From a virus, in IMG/VR virus record IMGVR_UViG_3300032271_000475, positions 1-29,111 of that record: a DNA stretch of 29,111 bases; one strand, 5' to 3'. The position numbers were made by a program, and so were the translations under genes. Positions within the stretch are counted from its first letter, which is position 1, and each line of letters begins with the position of its first letter. Below are positions 1 through 7,279 of the stretch, in pieces. The notes beneath the pieces were generated by a model, which was not told where the DNA came from, did not search any database, and saw only the letters and a list, made by a program, of their open reading frames with translations.

Positions 1-1580
1 CCACCATCGCCACCGGAGTACGAGCCGCCATTGCTATAGAGGCCAGTGGCTCCGTTATACCCAGCAGTTGAACATGAACCGCCATTACCTGAAATTGTAG
101 TGCCGCTAAAAGTAACAGTGGTATTTCCTCCTGTGCCGTTAGAGGCGGCGGAAATAGTCCCGACCGCATACGCCACAGATTGGCCGCCAGATACGCTCCA
201 TGTCCGATACGCACAGCCGCCAGCACCGCCGCTGTCGTTTACCGCACGGCCACCTCCCGCGCCAACCGCCCACGCCTTCATCGTGCTTGCACCGCTCGGC
301 ACCGTGTAACTGGTGCCGCTGGTGAGCAGAACGGCCACCGGGGTAAACGACTGGTTCACCGTGAGCGTCACAGCCGACGAAAAAATCTGCGACAGGTTTG
401 CCGTCAGTTTGCATCGATAGCGATAGCCGCTGCTGCCGGTCTGGAGATTGGTGAGCGACAGAGACGATGACGTTGCGCCGCTCACGTCGCTGTATGTAGA
501 CCCTGAGTCGGTCGATAGCTGCCACTGATACGAAATTGTCGCGCTCGGAAGCGTTGCGGTAGCCGTCACCGAGAACGTAGCCGATTGGCCGACTGTCACG
601 CTGGCGGCCGACGGCTGCGCCGAAATTGTTATCAGCGGGTACGTTCCAAGTTCATATGGGTCTGGCGGGGTTGCCGAAACGGCCGCCCACGTTTGATCGC
701 CGCGCAGGTAGGTTGCCGAGGAAGCAGTTCCGCTGCCGAGGCGGGCCGTTGCCACGGTGCCGCTCACAATGTCGCTCGCCGCGTGCGTGTGCGACGATGC
801 CGCCGCGCCGATGTCGCTCGCCGTGAGAGCATCCGAGCCGCCGGTAGCGTGGCTGGTTTTGTGCGCCGTCGGGGCGAACGTGGAAGGCGTGCCAGTGAGC
901 GACGAATAGGCCACGCTTGACTGAGTGGCAAGCGAGCCAAGGCCGCTCACGGCGCTCGCGGAAATGGCGATTGACGACGACCCGGCCGCAGTTAATCGGC
1001 CATCTGCTCCAACAGTGAACGTGCCAACGGACGATGCCGAGCCGTAGGAGCCAGTCGTCACGGTGGTGCTTGGCAGCCTTGCGGCTGGAAGCGTGCCGGT
1101 GACGAGCGCCGAAGCGTCGGTCGTCGCGCTCGCATTGCTGCCCGCTGGGCCTTGTGGGCCGGTAGCACCCGTCGCCCCAGTGGCTCCCGCAGGGATGGAA
1201 AAGTTTAAGACTGCGGCGCTCGACGTTCCGACGTTGGTGACGCTTGCGGACGAGCCTGCAGCCCCCGTGCTAACGCTGCCGACGGAGACGGTCGCCGCTG
1301 TGCCGGCTGCCCCCGTAGCGCCGGTGGCTCCAGCCTGGCCCTGCGCACCAGTGGCCCCGGCGGGAATCGTGAAGTTTAGAACAGCCGCTGATGACGAGCC
1401 CGCATTCACCACCGAAGCCGACGAGCCAGCCGCGCCGGTCGTGACCGTGCCAACCGTGATGGTGGCGGCTGCACCAGCGGTGCCGGTCGGCCCAACGCCG
1501 CCGCTCACGGCCACATCAATCTGCGTCTCGCCCACACTGGCAGTGATTTGCTGGTTGGTGACGCTTGCGGAAATACCCAC
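1..1580 (-). CDS. Tail fibre / receptor-binding-like protein, collagen-like (C-terminus outside window)
   Basis: About 526 residues are visible and the frame stays open to the window edge, so the C-terminus is missing. From the N-terminus: a short head; two copies of a 57-residue unit with the motif VGSVSTGAAGSSAS and ending IPAGATG, each followed by collagen-like Gly-x-x runs; a stretch with SSHTHAASDIVSGT, common in phage tail fibres; an Ig-like domain (QPSAASVTVGQSATFSV, later SYQWQLSTDSG); and a Gly/Ser-rich tip (VGAGGG, GGAGG). The start is GTG at 1580, sharing bases with the TAG of the gene before it, with GGAGGT six bases upstream. This composition is typical of fibres that touch the host surface. 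It is probably a tail fibre or tip protein, but which receptor it binds cannot be seen. Confidence 0.85.
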   Translation of the reverse strand, partial: MGISASVTNQQITASVGETQIDVAVSGGVGPTGTAGAAATITVGTVTTGAAGSSASVVNAGSSSAAVLNFTIPAGATGAQGQAGATGATGAAGTAATVSVGSVSTGAAGSSASVTNVGTSSAAVLNFSIPAGATGATGATGPQGPAGSNASATTDASALVTGTLPAARLPSTTVTTGSYGSASSVGTFTVGADGRLTAAGSSSIAISASAVSGLGSLATQSSVAYSSLTGTPSTFAPTAHKTSHATGGSDALTASDIGAAASSHTHAASDIVSGTVATARLGSGTASSATYLRGDQTWAAVSATPPDPYELGTYPLITISAQPSAASVTVGQSATFSVTATATLPSATISYQWQLSTDSGSTYSDVSGATSSSLSLTNLQTGSSGYRYRCKLTANLSQIFSSAVTLTVNQSFTPVAVLLTSGTSYTVPSGASTMKAWAVGAGGGRAVNDSGGAGGCAYRTWSVSGGQSVAYAVGTISAASNGTGGNTTVTFSGTTISGNGGSCSTAGYNGATGLYSNGGSYSGGDG

Positions 1581-1894
1581 TAGAGCACCTCCACCGTGCC
1601 GGTAAGTGCCGTGCGGGTGGCGTTGCTTTCAGTCCACGCCATGCGCCAGCCGTAGGTGCCTCGAGCAAGGGCGGCCGTCTGCGTGTCCGAAAGGCTGACG
1701 TTGACCTGGCCGGCGGTGGCCGAAACAACCGTGACCGTGAACGGCACAACGTCCGAGCCCGTCACCAATGATGTGACGCTGCTTGTCACGGTGTAGCCGG
1801 TAAGGGCAATTGAAAAATCCACCAATGACGAAAAGTCATCGCCTTGATTCATTTTCAAGTTGAGCGTGCCCGGCGTTTGGTCGTAGCTTGGCAT
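1580..1894 (-). CDS. Small beta-rich tail protein, LtfC/Gp6 beta-sandwich-like
   Basis: A 104-residue protein with no membrane segment. It opens with MNQGDDFSSLVDFSIALTGY, continues with alternating beta-type stretches and a T-rich middle, and ends with a WRMAWTESNATRTALTG segment. This layout resembles the small beta-sandwich proteins (LtfC/p132/Gp6 type) or baseplate-upper N-terminal domains found beside tail fibre genes. Its start ATG overlaps the TGA of the upstream gene by one base, and its TAG overlaps the fibre's GTG start, so the two are probably translationally coupled. It may connect the fibre to the tail tip or assist its assembly. The family assignment is from memory of sequence style, not a search. 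Confidence 0.7.
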   Translation of the reverse strand: MPSYDQTPGTLNLKMNQGDDFSSLVDFSIALTGYTVTSSVTSLVTGSDVVPFTVTVVSATAGQVNVSLSDTQTAALARGTYGWRMAWTESNATRTALTGTVEVL

Positions 1895-2202
1895 CAGTTC
1901 TTGCCCTCCGTCTTACTGGGTCGTGCAAGCACCTGCTGAATCTCACGCTGGCCCGTCGCCAACTCTTGCAGCGTTTGGGCCTGCTGGTCCTGTGTCTTGC
2001 CGATCTCGTGAAGCGTTTCCTGTGTCGATTCCAAGAACGCTACGTGCGATTTCACCACGGGCTCGACCACCGTGGTGTGCAGTGAGATGGCCGCTTCACG
2101 CAGCATCCAAATGCCCACTGCCAGTAGCACCACGGGAACGCCAAACCGTTCGGCAATTCGTATCCCAGCTTCAATCATTGACTGCTTCGTTTCGTCGGTC
2201 AT
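1894..2202 (-). CDS. Small membrane protein with coiled-coil tail, holin-like candidate
   Basis: A 102-residue protein. The start ATG at 2202 forms an ATGA overlap with the upstream gene's stop; a longer reading frame exists but is the shadow of that gene. One membrane segment (FGVPVVLLAVGIWML, about residues 20-34) is followed by a Gln/Glu-rich region (about 50-95) likely to form a coiled coil. A single membrane span plus a long charged tail occurs in small phage holin or holin-antiholin proteins and in spanin-like proteins. It lies in a cluster of small membrane proteins near the papain-like peptidase, which makes a lysis role possible. No motif proves it. Confidence 0.7.
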   Translation of the reverse strand: MTDETKQSMIEAGIRIAERFGVPVVLLAVGIWMLREAAISLHTTVVEPVVKSHVAFLESTQETLHEIGKTQDQQAQTLQELATGQREIQQVLARPSKTEGKN

Positions 2203-2558
2203 GCCGTCAAATCCTTCCGCCATGCCACAAGAAATACCCGGTTGCTTGCAGATTCCAGCCACCACTTGAGCACCAGCTGCACCACCGCAGACGCCACGGC
2301 TTGCAGCAGGAAAAGCCACAGGATGCCCATGGTTTTGTTGTCGTCCGGTGCCGTGGCCACGTGCAGCCGCTTCATCGACTTCACCACTTCGCCCACGACA
2401 ATTTGCCGCTCGCCGTCATCGCGGCAGTGGTTCAACATTTCCGCCGGCCAGTTCTCGACGGCCAGTTGCACAAGGTCGCGCACGGTCTTGCGGCCCGCCA
2501 GCACACGCCGGGGGCCAAGACGCCGCCACACGTAATCGTCCAGGCGGTCAAACGTCAC
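2199..2558 (-). CDS. Small membrane protein, unknown function
   Basis: About 119 residues. The N-terminal two thirds is soluble and charged, starting TFDRLDDYVWRRLG. A hydrophobic segment (MGILWLFLLQAVASAVVQLVL) follows near residues 80-100, then a short basic tail. I chose the GTG at 2558 because it makes a GTGA overlap with the stop of the gene before it and has GGGAG ten bases upstream. An ATG at 2567 in the same frame is the alternative but leaves only one base after the GGGAG. Coupled downstream to another one-span membrane protein by ATGA. Family not recognised; a membrane-linked lysis or superinfection role is only a guess from position. Confidence 0.7.
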   Translation of the reverse strand: MTFDRLDDYVWRRLGPRRVLAGRKTVRDLVQLAVENWPAEMLNHCRDDGERQIVVGEVVKSMKRLHVATAPDDNKTMGILWLFLLQAVASAVVQLVLKWWLESASNRVFLVAWRKDLTA

Positions 2559-2866
2559 GGCTTGCATGCTCCCGTGGGGCACGCTTTCAATACGCTCTTG
2601 AGCTTCTTGCCCGTGCCGCCGCAGTCGGGGCACGTCATGCGGATGGATGCGCCGTCACCGATCACGCCCTTGCCTTGGCAGCGTGGGCACGTGTCCGATG
2701 CCGGGGCTGGCGTTGGTGGGATTTTCCCACTCAGCACCGTCACCATGCGTGCCGTCTCGCACGCCAAGTCGGCGGTGATGTCCGCGTCATTCGGCGGCAG
2801 CGCCGTGACGCCACACCCGTGGACGAACACCGCAAAGCATCCGGCGACAAGGGCGGCAGTCTTCAT
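2555..2866 (-). CDS. Small exported protein or lipoprotein with DnaJ-type CxxCxGxG zinc-binding repeats
   Basis: A 103-residue protein starting at ATG 2866 (ATGA overlap with the peptidase gene). The N-terminus MKTAALVAGCFAVFVHGCG is a short hydrophobic signal with two possible lipobox cysteines, so it is probably exported and perhaps lipid-anchored. The C-terminal half has CPRCQGKG and CPDCGGTGK, two CxxCxGxG repeats like those in the zinc-binding region of DnaJ/Hsp40, spaced for one zinc site. DnaJ proper carries four such repeats and a J domain, both absent here. In DnaJ this module holds zinc and binds unfolded protein; what it would do outside the membrane is unknown. It could act with the peptidase encoded just upstream. 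Confidence 0.75.
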   Translation of the reverse strand: MKTAALVAGCFAVFVHGCGVTALPPNDADITADLACETARMVTVLSGKIPPTPAPASDTCPRCQGKGVIGDGASIRMTCPDCGGTGKKLKSVLKACPTGACKP

Positions 2867-3768
2867 AGGATTTTCCCCGTCCAATCCGGCAGCCGCCGAA
2901 GGGCAAACCCGTCAAAGCCGGCGTAGGCAAACGAGTCTTCACCTTGCAGCATGCTCGTTGCCACGGGTGCTTTCACCCAACCGCCCGAGAACTGAAACGC
3001 TTTCGGCACGTCGGGGTCAGGCGTGCCCGAGTAGCAATCGCCCCAACTGTTCTCGCACCAGAGCGCCGGGTACGGCTTCCAGCGCACGCCCGTAAAACTC
3101 ATGGCGTGGCTCCAGCTCCCCATGGGAGACAGGTAGCCGTCTCGCAGCGTCATGCTGAAGCCTTGGTTGCTGCACACCATCACGGGCAAACCGTTCTGAA
3201 TGCACTTGGCAGCGGCCTCAAAGTCTTTCACCAGCGTGGTGGTGTTCACCCGGTGCTCGTGCGCAAACGGAACGAGATCGGCCGGCACGCCCGTGCGGCC
3301 CCAATCACGTTCGACCGAGCCGCTGGGGGCCGTGAACGTCTTGCCTTTGTAGTGCTGCCCAAAGTGCAGCGTGCCTTTGGCCGTGAGCGCCTTGGCGATC
3401 GCGCCGCCGTAGCAGCCGTCGCCGCCATAGTTCGGGCCGTTCAGAGTGCGGGCGAACCCGTACACACTGGCTTGGATCGTGTCGCCACCGTAGCCCTCAA
3501 GCTCGCCACGCACGGCGATGTCGCAGGCGGCGAGGATGTCAGCACAGTGAGCGCCGGCCCAACCCGTGCAACTGCCGATAGCCTGCGCCCCACGCTTCCA
3601 CTGCGGGAACACGGCCAGCAGATACGTGCCAAGGAACACGTCGCGCGTCTCGTCCAGCACAAGATCCGGCCCGGCCTGCGCCAGCGTCGGCCTGGCGAGC
3701 GACGATAGAAACTCGTCGGTGCCTTTACGGTTGGGCGTATAGCCCATCAAGGGCAGCACGTCGGCCAT
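2863..3768 (-). CDS. Papain-like cysteine peptidase (C1-type fold)
   Basis: A 301-residue protein without an obvious signal peptide. The catalytic Cys region reads QAIGSCTGWAGA (Gln62, Cys67), matching the GSCT.. form of bacterial C1-like peptidases. A WSHAMSFTGV segment supplies the His (about 221), and ENSWGDCYSG carries the Asn (about 240) in the NSWG motif of papain. The order Cys-His-Asn and the spacing fit family C1. About ten cysteines suggest disulfides. It lies among small membrane proteins and an exported zinc-finger protein, where phages usually keep lysis genes, and no peptidoglycan hydrolase is visible in the window. It could be a lysis enzyme, a virion protease or an effector; the peptidase fold is far more certain than the role. 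Confidence 0.85.
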   Translation of the reverse strand: MADVLPLMGYTPNRKGTDEFLSSLARPTLAQAGPDLVLDETRDVFLGTYLLAVFPQWKRGAQAIGSCTGWAGAHCADILAACDIAVRGELEGYGGDTIQASVYGFARTLNGPNYGGDGCYGGAIAKALTAKGTLHFGQHYKGKTFTAPSGSVERDWGRTGVPADLVPFAHEHRVNTTTLVKDFEAAAKCIQNGLPVMVCSNQGFSMTLRDGYLSPMGSWSHAMSFTGVRWKPYPALWCENSWGDCYSGTPDPDVPKAFQFSGGWVKAPVATSMLQGEDSFAYAGFDGFALRRLPDWTGKIL

Positions 3769-3771
3769 GGC

Positions 3772-4242
3772 TCACCCTTTGTTGATGCCGGCCCACGCAA
3801 TCGCCTTGCACGCCTCGGCGCACGCCTTCCGCATGTCGGGCGTCACCGGCACAACGTCCATGCCAACCACGCCGCCAAGCGCCTTCTCGGTGGCCTCACG
3901 CAGCCCGGCGTACTTGCCGGCTTGGTTGCCGCCGATACGCCGCCATGCGATGTCGAGGGCTAGCACGGTGAACCCACGCAGCGAGCGGGTGTCGGTGAAT
4001 GCCACCTCGGTGGTGACGGCATCGCCCGAGACAACCACGGCCGCCTTTTCCCAGACGCTCGCCCAAATGGCACGGTCTGCCGGGCTCGCATCCTTGAGGG
4101 CCGCCGCGATTCCAGCCACGCGCGTCTGCATGTCAGTGTTGGGCGTGACGGGCGTGACGCGCGAAACGTCCCGCGAAACGGGAACGCCGCACACGGCTAC
4201 GTATCCGAGCACGGCCGCAAGTGTGATCCGTTGCCACGTCAT
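3772..4242 (-). CDS. Hypothetical protein with N-terminal membrane or signal segment
   Basis: A 156-residue protein. MTWQRITLAAVLGYVAVCGVPV at the N-terminus is a signal peptide or membrane anchor, so the remaining ~130 residues probably lie outside the cytoplasm. The rest is Ala/Val-rich, with helical segments (VAGIAAALKDASPADRAIWA) and no recognisable catalytic motif. The start ATG is in an ATGA overlap with the gene before it, and three bases separate its stop from the peptidase start. Family not recognised. By position it belongs to the lysis-like cassette, so an envelope role is plausible but unproven. Confidence 0.7.
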   Translation of the reverse strand: MTWQRITLAAVLGYVAVCGVPVSRDVSRVTPVTPNTDMQTRVAGIAAALKDASPADRAIWASVWEKAAVVVSGDAVTTEVAFTDTRSLRGFTVLALDIAWRRIGGNQAGKYAGLREATEKALGGVVGMDVVPVTPDMRKACAEACKAIAWAGINKG

Positions 4243-4523
4243 GGCTTCGCTTTCGTTGCCGGTTCCTGCCGATTGCCCTTGAGCATCACGTCGAGCAGCT
4301 GCTGGCAGAGTGCCACGCCGTCAGCGCATCCGGCCTGACGCATGCGGGCAGCCAAGTCAAGCACCGTACGCATGTCGCTGATGCTCACGCCTTGGGGCTG
4401 TTCGGCTCGGCGTGTGTTGATCCACGCGGCGGCTTTGCGGTAGGTGGCCACGCCAACAGGCGCAGCCACGACAGCAACCGCTGCCAATCCGGCGGCAAGG
4501 CGTACAAGTACATCGACCGTCAC
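4239..4523 (-). CDS. Small membrane protein, unknown (holin-like candidate)
   Basis: A 94-residue protein starting at GTG 4523 in a GTGA overlap with the upstream gene. A hydrophobic stretch LAAGLAAVAVVAAPVGVATY (about residues 8-28) is one membrane segment. The soluble tail contains an amphipathic part (ISDMRTVLDLAARMRQAGCA) and ends Lys-rich. Size, single span and charged C-terminus fit small phage holins, but many phage membrane proteins look the same. Coupled to the next gene by ATGA. With the genes at 1894-2202 and 2199-2558, this makes three small membrane proteins around the peptidase. Confidence 0.7.
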   Translation of the reverse strand: MTVDVLVRLAAGLAAVAVVAAPVGVATYRKAAAWINTRRAEQPQGVSISDMRTVLDLAARMRQAGCADGVALCQQLLDVMLKGNRQEPATKAKP

Positions 4524-4828
4524 TTCACGCCCTCCACCTGCATGAGACAGAACCGAACGAGCGCCTCGCCTTCCTTCGTCTTCAGCACGTCGGACAACAG
4601 CCGCACCAACTGGTCATCGGCCTGCGCGCTGGTCATGCTGGCCAGCCATTCGGCGGCGTCGGACACGACAAGCGATTTCTTGTACGGGTCGATCTCCTGC
4701 ACGAACCGCTGGCCGAAACCAACGAGCGGTGCCCATTGCTGCAGCAGTCGCAGCTGATCCCAGATCGTGAGGTTTGCGCCGTACTTGGCGTACTCGTCGG
4801 CGGTGCCCTGGTAGTTCGGAAAGGTCAT
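4520..4828 (-). CDS. Hypothetical phage protein
   Basis: A 102-residue soluble, probably all-helical protein that opens MTFPNYQGTADEYAKYGANL and ends LVRFCLMQVEGVK. It contains acidic and Trp-rich helices (LTIWDQLRLLQQWAPLV). The start is fixed by an ATGA overlap with the gene before it, and its stop overlaps the GTG of the gene after it. No family recognised. It reads like a real protein, with balanced charge and no low-complexity runs. Its place between an early-type gene set and the lysis-like cassette gives no clear function. Confidence 0.7.
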   Translation of the reverse strand: MTFPNYQGTADEYAKYGANLTIWDQLRLLQQWAPLVGFGQRFVQEIDPYKKSLVVSDAAEWLASMTSAQADDQLVRLLSDVLKTKEGEALVRFCLMQVEGVK

Positions 4829-5082
4829 GGTTTGGGATCCTCCTCCCTAGATTGTCCATCGTCCTCGTGCCTGCTTGCAGACGGGGCCACCGTGTCCAGC
4901 AGGTGCTGATAGCAGAGGTCGAACATCTCCTGCGCCTCTTCGGAAACGTCCTTCCTGTCGAGCAGGTAAGGCTGCTTGAACGATTCTTCATCCAGCAGCT
5001 TGCCGTTGTCGTCCGTGAAGTACACGTAGACGTACAGCCGCCCGTACTCAACCACGATGCGCCGGTGGACGTAGTCCTTCAT
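4825..5082 (-). CDS. Hypothetical small acidic protein
   Basis: An 85-residue protein with a beta-type N-terminus (YVHRRIVVEYGRLYVYVYF), then DDNGKLLDEESF and a strongly charged tail ending REEDPKP. The start ATG at 5082 makes an ATGA overlap with the HTH gene before it. The N-terminal strand pattern looks like a small beta-sheet domain, the rest like a flexible tail. No motif or family is recognised and no function is proposed. Confidence 0.65.
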   Translation of the reverse strand: MKDYVHRRIVVEYGRLYVYVYFTDDNGKLLDEESFKQPYLLDRKDVSEEAQEMFDLCYQHLLDTVAPSASRHEDDGQSREEDPKP

Positions 5083-5468
5083 GGATCACCAAAGTTGTCG
5101 AGCAGGGATTCCAATGCGTCATCGCCCCGCGCCTTGTCGGCGGCCAACCGGAACCGAATCAGGTCGCGCTCTGCCCGCACGTACACGCGGTCGGGGTCTT
5201 CGGCCTGGCGTTGCTCGAGGTGCTTGCGGCGAATCTCGGCACAAGCGGCGGCGATCTCTTCCGGCGTCGGGTCTTTGTAGCGCGGCGGCTTTGCCCGCTT
5301 GCTGCGGTCAAGACGCAGCGGCAACTCAAGCACGCCACGCAACCGAATCAATTGATCCTTGGTGATGCCAAGAAACGCCGTGATGTCGGCCATGGCGCTG
5401 CCGCTGGCCCACACATCACGGAGTGCCGTTTGGAATTGCTTACACGCCGTTGAGACGGTGCCCGGCAT
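5079..5468 (-). CDS. HTH-containing small protein, paralogue-like to the gene at 7740-8051
   Basis: A 129-residue protein. Residues about 26-45 (MADITAFLGITKDQLIRLR) look like a helix-turn-helix. Next come a basic linker (RSKRAKPPRYKDP) and a helical region that starts PTPEEIAAACAEIRRKHLEQ. The gene at 7740-8051 has the same order: HTH, a basic linker, then PSPEELAGMEARKLECKE. The two are probably related DNA-binding regulators. The start ATG at 5468 lies 29 bases inside the glycosyltransferase gene and has AAAAGGA just upstream; an internal GTG at 5456 is possible. Stop and following gene overlap by ATGA. Likely cytoplasmic DNA binding; the target is unknown. Confidence 0.7.
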   Translation of the reverse strand: MPGTVSTACKQFQTALRDVWASGSAMADITAFLGITKDQLIRLRGVLELPLRLDRSKRAKPPRYKDPTPEEIAAACAEIRRKHLEQRQAEDPDRVYVRAERDLIRFRLAADKARGDDALESLLDNFGDP

Positions 5469-6342
5469 CGTCGTCCTTTTCGGGTAGCCAGCGCATCACG
5501 GTTCGCATGCTCGGGCACAGGTACAGTCGCCGCCCGGTTCGCTCCGCAATGCTGGCGTGGAATGGAACGTGCTCGCAGTCGCTGCCGTCGTACGTGCCCT
5601 TGAGGTAGGCGTACGTGTCGTAGATCGCCATGCCACCAAACGCTGACACCACCGGGATGGGCGGCGATCCCACGGGCGGTAGCCATTGCTGTTTCCATCC
5701 GCCCTGGCCGGCGGTGTAATCGTCCCACGTGCTGTTGATCCGCAGCGCCCAGGCGTCGTAGTGCATCCACATAGGAACAATCTGGGTTTCGTTGCCGTTT
5801 GACACGACCGCCGGGTGTTGCATCACCGAAACGCTGGCCATGCCGTACGAGTCGGGCAGGGCATTGAGGCTGCCGATCCCGGCCAGTACGCCGTCGTGTG
5901 ACCAGCCGCCCCACGAGTCAAAGTCGATTGCCATCACGTAATCGGCATGCCGGGCGTTGTCAGCCACCCACCGCTGACAGGCCGTGCGGTACTCGGCCAG
6001 GGCCACGGTGCGCCGGCCGGCAAACTCGTTGCCGTACTGGCCACGGTTCAACCGCTGGCTGGTGAACGTCGCTTGCCGGTGGGCCGTGCAGAAATCCGTC
6101 AGCACTTGGTCGGTGTCATCGTCGTTGTCGTTCGTTTCGATGTGCAGCTGCCACTCAGAGAACGCCTGCACCAAGAGTTCAAGCCGGGCGAGGTTGGCAG
6201 CCAACCTTGGCGAGCAGTTGCGGGCAAGCCCAACAAACACAACGCTGGCTTCGGCGGCGTATCGCAGCCCAAGTTTCAGCCGTTGCGAAAACGCTTCGGC
6301 AAAGTGCGGCATCGGGTAGATCAACTCGCTTGGCACCTTCAT
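5440..6342 (-). CDS. Glycosyltransferase-like protein (GT69 / CAP59-like)
   Basis: A 300-residue protein. Near the N-terminus VVFVGLARNCS is followed by a helix and an acidic IETNDNDDDTD segment, the pattern of nucleotide-sugar transferases related to fungal CAP59/CMT1 mannosyltransferases. ADYVMAIDFDSWGG holds a D-x-D type metal site (Asp140, Asp142). Near residue 250 GSDCEHVPFHASI matches a CEH motif seen in the same group. The start is in an ATGA overlap with a methyltransferase gene, so the two probably work on the same pathway. Possible acceptors are host surface glycan or a phage component. Sugar and acceptor cannot be told from sequence; the GT-A-like fold is reasonably sure. Confidence 0.75.
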   Translation of the reverse strand: MKVPSELIYPMPHFAEAFSQRLKLGLRYAAEASVVFVGLARNCSPRLAANLARLELLVQAFSEWQLHIETNDNDDDTDQVLTDFCTAHRQATFTSQRLNRGQYGNEFAGRRTVALAEYRTACQRWVADNARHADYVMAIDFDSWGGWSHDGVLAGIGSLNALPDSYGMASVSVMQHPAVVSNGNETQIVPMWMHYDAWALRINSTWDDYTAGQGGWKQQWLPPVGSPPIPVVSAFGGMAIYDTYAYLKGTYDGSDCEHVPFHASIAERTGRRLYLCPSMRTVMRWLPEKDDDAGHRLNGV

Positions 6343-6875
6343 CGTTTCACCGCTCCTCCGACGCCGTACGGTTCAAGGATCTTGCGCCACGACGCCACCT
6401 CGTCGTCACGCTCTGCCACGAATGCGGAGAAACAGTCCAGCAGATCTGGATGGGCCGGGTGCGTGATGTCGTGGAACGCCACGCACCCGCCTGGTCGAAT
6501 CAGCGGCCACGTGTTTTGCAGATCCGCCATACCGCCGGCGTAGGAGTGGTCGCCGTCCACCAGCACCAAGTCAAAGCAGGCCGACAGGTCGTTGTGCAGC
6601 GTCGGCACCGTTGCCTTGCTGTCACCGTCCAGAAACGTGGCGCGCCCGTCGTAGCCGTAGACCGCCAGCAGCTGGTCAATGTGCTCGTGGTTCCCGCGCC
6701 CGCTCCCGCCGTACTGGCTGCCCCACGTGTCGCAGCACACGATGTCCGACAGTTGCCGAGCGTTCGCCAGCACCACCTCGAGCGACCCGCCATCGCGGGT
6801 GCCGATCTCAAGGTACGAACGCACCACGTTGTTGCGGCAATGGTCGGCTAGGAATCGGTAGAGCGACTCGTTCAT
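6339..6875 (-). CDS. Class I SAM-dependent methyltransferase (Methyltransf_24-like)
   Basis: A 178-residue protein. SYLEIGTRDGGS (about residues 20-31) is the glycine-rich SAM-binding loop. ATFLDGDS follows near residue 80 and FDLVLVDGDHSYAGG near 101-115, the motif of the Methyltransf_24 group whose members often act on sugars or sugar-linked compounds. LIRPGGCVAFHDI completes the Rossmann-type core. The length fits a lone catalytic domain. It is coupled by ATGA overlaps to rusA before it and the glycosyltransferase after it. A role in making or decorating a glycan is inferred from the neighbour; DNA methylation is unlikely because no DPPY or similar target motif is visible. Confidence 0.85.
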   Translation of the reverse strand: MNESLYRFLADHCRNNVVRSYLEIGTRDGGSLEVVLANARQLSDIVCCDTWGSQYGGSGRGNHEHIDQLLAVYGYDGRATFLDGDSKATVPTLHNDLSACFDLVLVDGDHSYAGGMADLQNTWPLIRPGGCVAFHDITHPAHPDLLDCFSAFVAERDDEVASWRKILEPYGVGGAVKR

Positions 6876-7279
6876 TGGATTCGCACGGTTGTTCGCGCCT
6901 CCGTGCCGTATGACTTCTCAACCACAAGCCGAGCCACCTGCGAATCGTCGGCCCACGCCACGCCGTTCAGTGCGTCCAGGCACGCTTTGGCGCAGTTGTC
7001 CACGTCAAACCGTGGAAGCACCGGGGCACCGGCCCGCAGCCCTTTCTTGGTCATGTGCGATTTCGGGCGTGCAAATACCAAGTCAAGAATGACGGCCAGC
7101 GGTGTTTCGTCCGTGGGTGTGGCCCCGGCATCAAAAGCCGCAGCAGCAATCGATTTGCGGTAGGTATGCACAGGATGCTTTGCAGGAACGTATGCCCGAG
7201 CGAACCCGCCACGGGTCGAGACACGCGGCCGAGGCTGCGGCACGGGATCGCCGGGAACTGAGAACGTCAGCGGCGTCAC
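6872..7279 (-). CDS. rusA: RusA-type Holliday junction resolvase
   Basis: A 135-residue protein that cuts four-way DNA junctions formed in recombination and replication. It starts with the RusA-like strand FSVPGDPVPQPRPRV. The catalytic block FDVDNCAKACLDALNG supplies Asp92, Asp94 and Lys98, and VAWADDSQV gives the further acidic residue (Asp111 or Asp112), matching the Asp/Asp/Lys/Asp set of E. coli RusA. Length is normal for the family. The start is GTG at 7279, overlapping the TGA of a 49-aa membrane protein gene (GTGA). RusA fits the phage recombination set here (Sak4-like ATPase, SSB-like protein, PD-(D/E)XK nuclease). Confidence 0.93.
   Translation of the reverse strand: MTPLTFSVPGDPVPQPRPRVSTRGGFARAYVPAKHPVHTYRKSIAAAAFDAGATPTDETPLAVILDLVFARPKSHMTKKGLRAGAPVLPRFDVDNCAKACLDALNGVAWADDSQVARLVVEKSYGTEARTTVRIQ

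Noticed and set aside
1923-3095. 390-aa plus-strand open frame
   Set aside because: It runs antiparallel to four well-supported minus-strand genes and has arginine/proline/histidine-rich shadow composition.
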